Below, piece after piece: positions 57,673-64,000 of a DNA stretch of 64,000 nt. This DNA comes from Sinosporangium siamense. Its GTDB lineage: Bacteria > Actinomycetota > Actinomycetes > Streptosporangiales > Streptosporangiaceae. Position numbers and translations under genes: made by a program. The notes under the pieces were generated by a model that saw only the letters and a list, made by a program, of their open reading frames with translations, was not told where the DNA came from and searched no databases. The stretch covers positions 1 through 64,000 of the forward strand of contig NZ_BOOW01000026.1 in NCBI RefSeq assembly GCF_016863435.1. Reading direction: 5' to 3'. Each line of letters opens with the position of its first letter. Within the stretch, counting starts at the first letter, position 1.

Positions 57673-58434
57673 TTAGAAGAACGACGGGTGGGGTGCACGC
57701 TCCGGGCGGAATGTGCGCCACACCCATACTTGCGCGCCGATCATCAGGGGCGTGAAGGGCACGACCATGAGACCGAGCACATTCAGTGTTTCATCCGGGG
57801 CGGCCAGTCCCACGATCGACGGGGCCATGAACGCCAGCGGCACCGCGATCGGCAGCGCGGCCAGTGCGCCCGTCGCCATGAGGGCGAGGCCGGTACGGCG
57901 GGAGCCGGTCATCTGGCCGGGCATCCGCCAGGACGCGAACGTCCAGCCGTGCAGGGCGAACAGCGCGGCCACGAGGGCGCCGAGCAGCAGGCCGCGCGGG
58001 TCGGCGAGGTCGTCGGGGAAGCCGCGGGCCATGCCGGCGATGGCGAGCCCCCAGGTGAACGATAGGCCGAGGGAGGCGACCGCGATGACCGTGTCCCAGA
58101 ATCCCCGCCATCGCCGCCCGTCGAGGCGCCGCCTGAACCACAGGCCGGCGTCCCGCAGGATCCACGTGACCAGCAGCGACACGATCAGCGGGTAGAGGCC
58201 GGAGAGCGCCTTGCCCTCCAGTTGCGGGAACGCTCCGAACAGCACGCCGACCGCGGCGACGAGCCAGACCTCGTTGGCGAGCACGAAGGGCGCCATGCCG
58301 GCCACGATGCGGTCGCGCTCCTCCTGGGTGCGGCCGAGGATCGGCAGCAGCATGCCGAGGCCGAGGTCGAACCCCTCGAGGGCGAAGTAGCCGACAAGCA
58401 GGAACGCCAGGGCGCAGAACCAGATGATGTCCAT
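57673..58434 (-). CDS. cydB: cytochrome bd subunit II, short form
   Basis: A 253-residue CydB, well below the usual 330-380. The N-terminal signature is present: WFCALAFLLVGYFALEGFDLGLGMLLP. VLANEVWLVAAVG and LRDAGLWFRRR follow. About seven membrane helices are predicted instead of eight or nine; the last, PFTPLMIGAQVWVWRTF, corresponds to the normal C-terminal helix. So the loss is internal rather than a truncation. It forms the heterodimer with CydA and binds no heme itself. GGAG five bases before the ATG. The gap to cydA is 20 bases. Confidence 0.9.
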   Translation of the reverse strand: MDIIWFCALAFLLVGYFALEGFDLGLGMLLPILGRTQEERDRIVAGMAPFVLANEVWLVAAVGVLFGAFPQLEGKALSGLYPLIVSLLVTWILRDAGLWFRRRLDGRRWRGFWDTVIAVASLGLSFTWGLAIAGMARGFPDDLADPRGLLLGALVAALFALHGWTFASWRMPGQMTGSRRTGLALMATGALAALPIAVPLAFMAPSIVGLAAPDETLNVLGLMVVPFTPLMIGAQVWVWRTFRPERAPHPSFF

Positions 58435-58454
58435 GGTGTCTCCGGATGGGCGGG

Positions 58455-59666
58455 TCAGAGATTGCCGGCGTGGGCGCGGTGCGGCGGGAGCGGGCCGGCC
58501 GCGACCTCGTCGCCGGTGTCCGGGGGACGGCCGAGGCCCACCTCGCCGGGCTCACGCCGTATGGCCTTGAGGATCAGCAGGTAGTCGACGGCGGCCAGGA
58601 GGAGGAGCAGGCCGGGGAAGGCGACGAGCGAGGCGATGATCGTCCCGGACGACAGGCCCGGGGTGATTGCGTCGGCCGTGGTGAGCTTGCCGTAGACGGC
58701 CCAGGGCTGGCGGCCGATTTCGCGGGCCAGCCATCCGAGGATCGCGATGAGGAAGGGCACGGGCGCCATCAGCATGATCAGCGGGTGCGTCCACCGCAGG
58801 CGGTGGACCCGGGCGACGACGATCACCATGACGAGGATCAGGAGTGCGAGCATCTCGGCCAGCAAGATCATGAAGCCGAAGCCGACGGTGGCCGCCAGGT
58901 TGCCCTCGCCGTCGAACTTGCCCGGCTGGACGCCCATGACGAGGGGGATCTGCGCATATCCGCTGCCGATGGAGAGTAGCGCGCCGACGCCCGCCCAGGT
59001 CAGCCCGGTGCGCAGGGACCTCTTGAAGAGTTCCTCGTCGGCGGGACGCCGGAACAGGCGGTAGGCGCTGGCACCGGCCACCACGCACCCGCCGGTGAGC
59101 ACGCCCGCTCCGATGACGTGGGGGAGCGCGGCCACGAACGTGGGGTTGGTGAGCAGCGCCGGGAAGTCGGTGAGGACCAGGCGGCCGTCGCGCAGTTCGG
59201 AGCCCACGGGGTTCTGCAGGTAGGAGTTGGCCACCATGATCCAGAAGGCCGAGAGGTAGGCCGTGAAGGCCACCATCCAGATGCAGGCCAGGTGGAGTCT
59301 GGGCGGCAGCTTGTGCCATCCGAAGATCCACAGTCCGAGGAAGGTGGATTCGAGGAAGAACGCGACCAGCGTCTCGATGGCGAGCGGTCCGCCGAACACG
59401 TCGCCCGCGAAGTGCGACAGGCCGCTCCAGTTCATGCCGAACTGAAACTCCATCACCAGGCCGGTCATGATGCCGAGGGCGTAGTTGATCACATAGATCT
59501 GGCCCCAGAAGCGCGTCATGCCCTCGTACACCGGTTTGCCGGTGACGAGGTGCTTGGTCTGCATGACCGCCACCATCGGGGCCATGCCCAGGGTCAGCAC
59601 GACGAACAGGAAGTGCACGCTTCCCGTCATCGCGAACTGCAACCGGGCCAGGTCGAGCACTTCCAT
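58455..59666 (-). CDS. cydA: cytochrome bd subunit I, reduced form lacking the Q-loop
   Basis: A 403-residue CydA. The heme b595/d ligand His is in GSVHFLF (His18), the Glu pair in PLAIETLVAFFLEST, and the b558 His in AALPHVIGAG. GRQPWAVYG near the C-terminus is the conserved tryptophan motif. Compared with E. coli CydA, the segment after SGY is drastically shortened: VQPGKFDGEGN runs directly into LAATVGFGF. The quinol-binding Q-loop is therefore missing, and the position of the heme b558 Met ligand (RIMVACGF in E. coli) reads AATVGFGF, with Thr for Met. It may not oxidise quinol in the usual way. GGAG lies nine bases before the ATG; the divergent PadR box is upstream. Confidence 0.9.
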   Translation of the reverse strand: MEVLDLARLQFAMTGSVHFLFVVLTLGMAPMVAVMQTKHLVTGKPVYEGMTRFWGQIYVINYALGIMTGLVMEFQFGMNWSGLSHFAGDVFGGPLAIETLVAFFLESTFLGLWIFGWHKLPPRLHLACIWMVAFTAYLSAFWIMVANSYLQNPVGSELRDGRLVLTDFPALLTNPTFVAALPHVIGAGVLTGGCVVAGASAYRLFRRPADEELFKRSLRTGLTWAGVGALLSIGSGYAQIPLVMGVQPGKFDGEGNLAATVGFGFMILLAEMLALLILVMVIVVARVHRLRWTHPLIMLMAPVPFLIAILGWLAREIGRQPWAVYGKLTTADAITPGLSSGTIIASLVAFPGLLLLLAAVDYLLILKAIRREPGEVGLGRPPDTGDEVAAGPLPPHRAHAGNL

Positions 59667-59707
59667 GGTCGTCAGCTCCTGCGGGGGTGGATGTTGTTGC
59701 GAGCCTA

Positions 59708-59726
59708 CATGTAGCCTGTCTACATG
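59708..59726. promoter_or_regulatory. PadR-type operator between cydA and padR
   Basis: CATGTAG-CCTGT-CTACATG, a perfect 7-bp inverted repeat that fits the PadR consensus ATGT-N8-10-ACAT. It is centred in the 83-base divergent gap between cydA and the PadR gene, where it could block both promoters. Confidence 0.75.
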
Positions 59727-59749
59727 AAGCACCCTAGCGAATCCCGGCC

Positions 59750-60067
59750 GTGAACGTGGACACGGAGGACGGGCGCCTGGACGAGGCACTCCTGGTGGTG
59801 CTGCGCGGCGGCCCCATGCACGGCCACGCGATCGTCGAGGCGCTTCGCGAGCGGAACGGCGGAGCCCTCGGAACGCCGATAGGGGCGGTCTACCCGGCGC
59901 TACGCAGGCTTGAGCGCGCCGGCGCCGTCGTCGGGGCGTGGGGGACGGCGGGCGGTCGCCGGCGGCGCTTCTACCGGCTGGCGAGCGGCGGGGCGGCGTC
60001 GGGCAGCCCCCGCAGGGCCGCGCCCGGCGGAGTGTGGGGCGGGGAGGCGTTCGGCCCCGCCTGCTGA
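59750..60067 (+). CDS. PadR-family transcriptional regulator
   Basis: A 105-residue winged-helix protein of the PadR family: LDEALLVVLRGGPMHGHAIVEAL, then PIGAVYPALRRLERAGAVVG and RRRRFYRLA in the wing. The C-terminal dimerisation helix is short and glycine/proline-rich, shorter than in classic PadR proteins. The GTG start is 24 bases from the operator dyad. It is divergent from cydABDC and is the likely regulator of that operon and of itself. It converges with the permease-prefix gene 13 bases away. Confidence 0.88.
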   Translation: MNVDTEDGRLDEALLVVLRGGPMHGHAIVEALRERNGGALGTPIGAVYPALRRLERAGAVVGAWGTAGGRRRRFYRLASGGAASGSPRRAAPGGVWGGEAFGPAC

Positions 60068-60080
60068 CGCGGCGGCCGGA

Positions 60081-60827
60081 TCAGACGCGGACCGGCTCGC
60101 CGGCCTCGACCGGCGGATTGGCCAGCGCCCGGGTGGTGGTCAGGCACCGCGTCGCGCTGGACACCTGGCAGATGAAGAACACCAGGCTGACCCCGAAGGC
60201 GATCACCGTCGGCGTGAAGTCGATCAGCGTGCCGAGAGGCCTGCCCGACGCCGACAGCAGCACATAACACAGGGCCAGGAGCACGGGCAGCTTGGCCAGC
60301 ACCACGACCCCCAGCGCCCTGGTCAGCCACGGCGAACTCCGCCTGCCGACGTGCCTGCGTGCCCCCCACCCGAGGACCACCAGCACGCCCGCGGCGCCGA
60401 GGGCGGTCAGGACCTGCATGCCGTCCACCGCGCCGGCGACCAGCCCGTACCACTCGGGCAGGGCCGAGGCACCCGCCGGCGGCCAGGGGAACAGCCACCA
60501 CGTCAGGGTCCACAGCAGCACGGTCGGCGGCATCGTGAGGAAGAGCAGCGCCGCCGTCCTGCGTCCCTGCCCGGCCACCAGCTCCCGCTGGTAGGCCGGG
60601 GCGATCTCGCGGACCGGGCCGAACTCCTCGACCGCCCGCCGCTCCGCCTCCACGGGACTCAACCCGCGCGCCACATGGCCCTCGGCGGTGTCGTGCAGGC
60701 TGTCACGGGCCTCGGCGAGCATGTCGCGACGCACGGAACGGGGGCCGCGCAGCGCGCGGCCGAGCGTTGCCACATAGTCGTCGATGACGGTCACCGCGCG
60801 CCCTGGCCTCCCCATCCGGTCGATCAA
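60081..60827 (-). CDS. membrane protein with permease-prefix/HAAS-type N-terminal domain
   Basis: A protein of up to 248 residues. The N-terminal 70-80 residues, with ARDSLHDTAEGHVARGLSPVEAERRAVEEFGP, match the permease prefix (HAAS-like) domain commonly encoded next to PadR regulators. Four membrane helices follow (about 92-114, 137-156, 173-192 and 208-226). The role is probably signalling or modulation of a membrane process; it is not itself a transporter. The start could be ATG 60827 or GTG 60791 (VTVIDDYV), the latter with AGGG upstream. Convergent to padR. Confidence 0.78.
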   Translation of the reverse strand: MIDRMGRPGRAVTVIDDYVATLGRALRGPRSVRRDMLAEARDSLHDTAEGHVARGLSPVEAERRAVEEFGPVREIAPAYQRELVAGQGRRTAALLFLTMPPTVLLWTLTWWLFPWPPAGASALPEWYGLVAGAVDGMQVLTALGAAGVLVVLGWGARRHVGRRSSPWLTRALGVVVLAKLPVLLALCYVLLSASGRPLGTLIDFTPTVIAFGVSLVFFICQVSSATRCLTTTRALANPPVEAGEPVRV

Positions 60828-60961
60828 CGCATCCGCGGCCGGCGCCGGCCGCGGATCGTCTCCGTTGAACGATGTGCGGTCCCAAGGCTATGGGGGACGG
60901 GGGCACGGGGGTAATCGGGGATCTCCCTGACCCGGCGGTAGGGGACGGTCAGTGTGGATGG

Positions 60962-62431
60962 TCAGTCGTGGCCGTCCTGCTGCACGGCGGGTGAGGGCGC
61001 CCAGCTGTGCGGGGGCGTCGTCGTCGTCAGGTGGTGCGCCGTCACCCACAGCACGGCCCCGGCCGCCACCACCGCGAACAGCGCCAGCCAGGCGAACACC
61101 CGGCCCATGCGCATGCCGTACCCGCAGGCCAGCCAGTAGAGGGACAGCAGCCAGCGGCCGAGCGCCCGGCTCGTGTATCTGCGCATCTCCATCGCCGCGA
61201 ACGCGAAGTCGGTGGCGGTGCGCCTGTCCTCCGTGGCGGCTCCGAGCTGTTTGTAGAGCGCCGCCAGGCGGGCGGGTGTGGCGGGCTCGCCCGGTTGCGG
61301 AGGCTGCGACCAGCCGCGCCAGGCCGCCTCGTCGGCCAGCGCCGCCCGCGTCGACCACCAGCGCAGCGGCGGCCACGCCAGGCCGACCCGCACCCCGCGC
61401 GGCGGCGCGGCGAAGTGGCAGCCGGTGAACCGCACGCCCTCGGGGTGCCGCAGGCCGTCGAACCGGCACGAAGACAGGTCGACATCCGACAGCGTCAGCC
61501 GCTCGGCCTGCACACCGCGCAGCGACGTCAGGCGCGACCCCCTGCCGGTGACCGTCGCCGGCCCGCGCAGCACCGCCGCCTCCAGGTCCGCCTCGGCCTC
61601 GGCGAGGCGCAGGCGGCTCGATCCGAGTACGGCGACGCGCCGCAGGTCGACCGAGCACCCGGTGGCGGCGAGCTCCAGGGTCTTGTCGGCGTGCGCGTCG
61701 GTCAGCGTGAGACTTCTGCCGACCGACGCGGGCGACAGGTAGGCGGCGGCGGCGAAGCGCACCGAGTCGAACCCGGCCGACCGCGCGAACTCCGACCGGC
61801 GGAACGAGACAGCGCGGCCGAACCTGCTGCCGCGGAAGCTGGCCTGCCCGCCGAACCAGGCGTCGTCGAAGGCGGCGAAGCCTTCGAATCTGGTGCTTTC
61901 GCACGACAGAGCCTGTTCAAACCTTGTCCGCCCGAACAAGGCGTCACTGCCGACGATGACGCCGTCGAACGAAGCGTGCCCTGTGACCTGCGCTTCGTGG
62001 AACGAAAGCTCACGTGTGAAATGGGCGTTACGGAAGGAGACATTCCGCTTAAATCGCGCGCCGAAGAAGGATGCGAGTTGATCGAAACGCGCATGGTCGA
62101 ATGACACGTCCCCCGCGAACACCACGTCCAGGAAACGCGCGTCACCGGTGAACCTCGCACGGTCGAACCGGGCCCGGCCCAAGAGCGGGGTGCGGCCGTC
62201 GTGCGCGGCGGCGAGGAGGCGTTCGATCAGTTCGCCGCTGAGCGTGGTGCCGCGCGCGTCAAGCGCGTGGCCGGGGGCGAATCCGGCCAGCACATCGGCG
62301 AGTTCGTCCTGATCGAGGTGGGCGAGGCAGCGGCCGTGGGGCCGATGTGCCACGCCACTGCAGTGGGGCGTCACGGCACAGGTGGTCCAACCTGAGCTGA
62401 GCAGGGGGGAACGTGCGGGGGCCATATTCAT
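60962..62431 (-). CDS. pentapeptide-repeat-like protein with C-terminal membrane anchor
   Basis: A 489-residue protein. The N-terminus has a possible metal-binding pattern, CAVTPHCSGVAHRPHGRCLAHL. Residues about 85-330 form a right-handed beta-helix of pentapeptide-like repeats with Phe at the central position, such as ARFDRARFTG, VSFDHARFDQ and ASFRGSRFGR. The C-terminus has a hydrophobic pair (LLSLYWLACGYGM and VFAWLALFAVVAAGAVLWV) that would anchor it in the membrane. Function unknown; some pentapeptide proteins shield gyrase, others are toxin or effector scaffolds. The first 180 codons are visibly less GC-rich than the rest, hinting at mixed origin. The start has only a weak GGG ribosome site. 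Confidence 0.85.
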   Translation of the reverse strand: MNMAPARSPLLSSGWTTCAVTPHCSGVAHRPHGRCLAHLDQDELADVLAGFAPGHALDARGTTLSGELIERLLAAAHDGRTPLLGRARFDRARFTGDARFLDVVFAGDVSFDHARFDQLASFFGARFKRNVSFRNAHFTRELSFHEAQVTGHASFDGVIVGSDALFGRTRFEQALSCESTRFEGFAAFDDAWFGGQASFRGSRFGRAVSFRRSEFARSAGFDSVRFAAAAYLSPASVGRSLTLTDAHADKTLELAATGCSVDLRRVAVLGSSRLRLAEAEADLEAAVLRGPATVTGRGSRLTSLRGVQAERLTLSDVDLSSCRFDGLRHPEGVRFTGCHFAAPPRGVRVGLAWPPLRWWSTRAALADEAAWRGWSQPPQPGEPATPARLAALYKQLGAATEDRRTATDFAFAAMEMRRYTSRALGRWLLSLYWLACGYGMRMGRVFAWLALFAVVAAGAVLWVTAHHLTTTTPPHSWAPSPAVQQDGHD

Positions 62432-62640
62432 CCCATACCCGGAAATCGATGTAATCGTTACGGAGATCGGGGGCCGTGCTCACATCTGTATCGGTTTGGT
62501 AGTGCCTGCGGTGGAGTGTAGCGAGATCTACAGCGATAGATTACAGAGTGTGCGGGCGGCTATTGATGATATGTGTCAATGCTTACGAATATCACTTCGT
62601 ATCTGGGGATAATCTGGCAATTGCCGCATAATACGACCGT
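62432..62640. other. AT-rich divergent promoter region
   Basis: About 210 bases, strikingly AT-rich, between the pentapeptide gene and the nuclease gene. TAATAC (62629-62634) ends six bases before the nuclease ATG, the same spacing as at mutA, and may be a leaderless-type -10. No clear operator was seen. Confidence 0.4.
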
Positions 62641-64000
62641 ATGCTTCGCAACATGCGCGCTCCTTCCCGGGCGTTCAGCGCCCTCGCCGTCGCCGCGCTG
62701 GCGACCCTCGCCACCCTCCCTCACCCCGCCGCCGCCCTGTCCCCCGTGCCGTCCGACGCCTGCGCCACACCCGCCACGCACCAGATCGCCGACGTGCAGG
62801 GCACGGGCGACGTCAGCCCGCTCGCCGGTCAGACCGTCCGTGTCGAAGGCGTGGTGACCGGCGATTACCAGGAATCAGGCCAGTTACGTGGCTTTTTCCT
62901 GCAGGACCCCACACCCGACGACGACCCCGCCACCTCCGACGGCCTGTTCGCCTTCGCCGGGACCGGATTGCGGGACGTCGCTCCAGGTGACAAGGTGCTT
63001 GTCACCGGCCGCGTGATCGAATTCAACGGCTGGACCGAGTTGTCCCCCGTGACCGCCGTCGACGTGTGCGGCACCGGCGCCGTGACGGCTGCGCCGTACC
63101 GCCTGCCGAGGCCCTCGGGGGCGACCTTCGAGCCGCTGGAGAGCATGCTCGTGAGCTTCCGGGGGCCGCTGACCGTGTCCGAGCATTACAACCTCGGCCG
63201 CTTCGGCGAGGTCACCGTCTCCTCCGGCGGGCGCCTCTACCAGCCCACCGACAGGCCCGGCGTCGACCCCGACCTCAACGTGCGGCGCTCGCTGCTCGTC
63301 GACGACGGCTCGAACACCCAGAACCCGCCCGTCGTCCCCTACACCAGCCCGCGCGTGGTGCGCCTCGGCGACACCGCGCTCGGCGTGACCGGAGTGCTCG
63401 GCTACGGGTTCGGGCAGTATCGCCTGCACCCCACCAAACCCATCGAGTTCCTGCGCACTAACCCGCGCCTGCCCCGGCCGCTCCCCGTCGGCGGCAACGT
63501 CAAGGTCGCGAGCCTCAACACGCTCAACTGGTTCACCACACTCGGCAGCCGCGGCGCCACCACCGCCGCCGAGCGCGACCGGCAGCTCGCCAAGCTCGTC
63601 GCCACCCTCAAGGGCCTCAACGCCGACGTCGTCGGCCTCATGGAGGTCGAGAACAACGGGCAGACCGCCCTCGACGCCCTGGTGACCGCGCTCAACGCCG
63701 AGGTCGGCGCCGGCACCTACGCCGCGCTCACCCACCCCGCGCCCGGCACCGACGCCATCCAGGTGGGCGTCATCTACAAGCCGGCCCGCGTCACCCCCGC
63801 GGGCGCCGCCCGATCGTCCGCCGACCCCGTCTTCCGCCGCCCGCCCCTCATCCAGACCTTCACCCGCACCGGCGGCGGCACACCCTTCACCATGCTCGTC
63901 AACCACTTCAAGTCCAAGGGCTGCGACGGCGCCACCGGCCCCGACACCGACCAGGGCGACGGCCAGAGCTGCTTCAACGCCGAGCGGGTACGGCAGGCGC
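62641..64000 (+). CDS. secreted ExeM/NucH-family extracellular nuclease (partial, runs off the window)
   Basis: The first 453 codons of a secreted nuclease; the 3' end is outside the window. A signal peptide (about 1-32, ending PHPAAAL) precedes an OB-fold-type domain (about 40-260) that begins at HQIADVQGTGDVSPLAGQTV, the hallmark of ExeM/NucH proteins. The endonuclease/exonuclease/phosphatase domain starts near 280 with VKVASLNTLNWF (metal-binding Asn). It continues with VVGLMEVENNG (catalytic Glu), VGVIYKPARV and LVNHFKSKGCDG. The enzyme degrades extracellular DNA, for nutrition or matrix remodelling. The ATG is chosen from the signal peptide; there is no ribosome site, so the message may be leaderless. 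Confidence 0.92.
   Translation, partial: MLRNMRAPSRAFSALAVAALATLATLPHPAAALSPVPSDACATPATHQIADVQGTGDVSPLAGQTVRVEGVVTGDYQESGQLRGFFLQDPTPDDDPATSDGLFAFAGTGLRDVAPGDKVLVTGRVIEFNGWTELSPVTAVDVCGTGAVTAAPYRLPRPSGATFEPLESMLVSFRGPLTVSEHYNLGRFGEVTVSSGGRLYQPTDRPGVDPDLNVRRSLLVDDGSNTQNPPVVPYTSPRVVRLGDTALGVTGVLGYGFGQYRLHPTKPIEFLRTNPRLPRPLPVGGNVKVASLNTLNWFTTLGSRGATTAAERDRQLAKLVATLKGLNADVVGLMEVENNGQTALDALVTALNAEVGAGTYAALTHPAPGTDAIQVGVIYKPARVTPAGAARSSADPVFRRPPLIQTFTRTGGGTPFTMLVNHFKSKGCDGATGPDTDQGDGQSCFNAERVRQA

Noticed and set aside
62382-62612. A 76-codon plus-strand frame in the AT-rich gap before the nuclease
   Set aside because: It overlaps the N-terminus of the pentapeptide gene, has no ribosome site and no recognisable feature.

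Overview
The window is high-GC DNA from a filamentous-type actinomycete. The gene families fit Streptosporangiales or a close relative (B12-dependent methylmalonyl-CoA mutase with MeaB, an F420-type LLM oxidoreductase, a DUF6328 protein, an RNHCP zinc protein, a HATPase of the RsbW type, a HAIR operator in front of lon). This placement is inferred from gene content; there is no rRNA or other marker gene. I found no tRNA, rRNA, CRISPR array or intact mobile element.

Layout. 1-1.0 kb: an alpha/beta hydrolase. 1.0-4.2 kb: an AT-richer island with an overlapping two-gene unit (unknown soluble protein plus a four-helix membrane protein) followed by a wrecked IS630-type transposase. 4.2-8.6 kb: an orphan single-module NRPS (C-A-T-reductase) with a four-copy 10-residue repeat in its linker. 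8.9-14.3 kb: small housekeeping and regulatory genes (RNHCP protein, CorA, nucleotidyltransferase, HATPase, AAA ATPase, cell-wall amidase). 14.8-19.8 kb: mutA-mutB-meaB operon for propionate/methylmalonyl-CoA metabolism, apparently read from a leaderless transcript. 19.9-21.9 kb: a CehA/McbA-type PHP metallohydrolase. 22.0-24.0 kb: an ABC-F ATPase behind a long leader with a consensus promoter, a short leader-peptide ORF and complementary segments, which looks like an antibiotic-responsive translational attenuator. 24-31 kb: lipoprotein, zinc ribbon protein, phosphotransferase with a 15-bp repeat-encoded N-terminus, LLM oxidoreductase, DUF6328 membrane protein, class IV aminotransferase, M20 amidohydrolase. 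31-35.5 kb: a frameshifted HAD-IIA phosphatase, NUDIX hydrolase, ArfB ribosome rescue factor, an alpha/beta hydrolase and a P450. 35.5-42.7 kb (all minus): TetR-MFS pair, heme oxygenase, secreted hydrolase-acyltransferase pair, two-component system.

42.9-54 kb: a secreted gamma-glutamyltranspeptidase carrying two tandem inserted beta-type domains at its self-processing linker, a DapB-like dehydrogenase, lon under an exact HAIR/HspR operator, a Fic protein with a perfect dyad at its start, a secreted C39-like peptidase and an HtrA-type protease. 54.3-60.8 kb: cydABDC, whose CydA has lost the Q-loop and the usual Met ligand of heme b558 and whose CydB is short, divergent from a PadR regulator with a perfect PadR-like operator between them, then a permease-prefix-domain membrane protein. 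61-64 kb: a membrane-anchored pentapeptide-repeat-like protein and, running off the right edge, a secreted ExeM/NucH-type nuclease.

The most unusual items are the ABC-F leader, the reduced cytochrome bd locus with its PadR box, the GGT with domains inserted at the maturation site, the two-gene island and the orphan NRPS.
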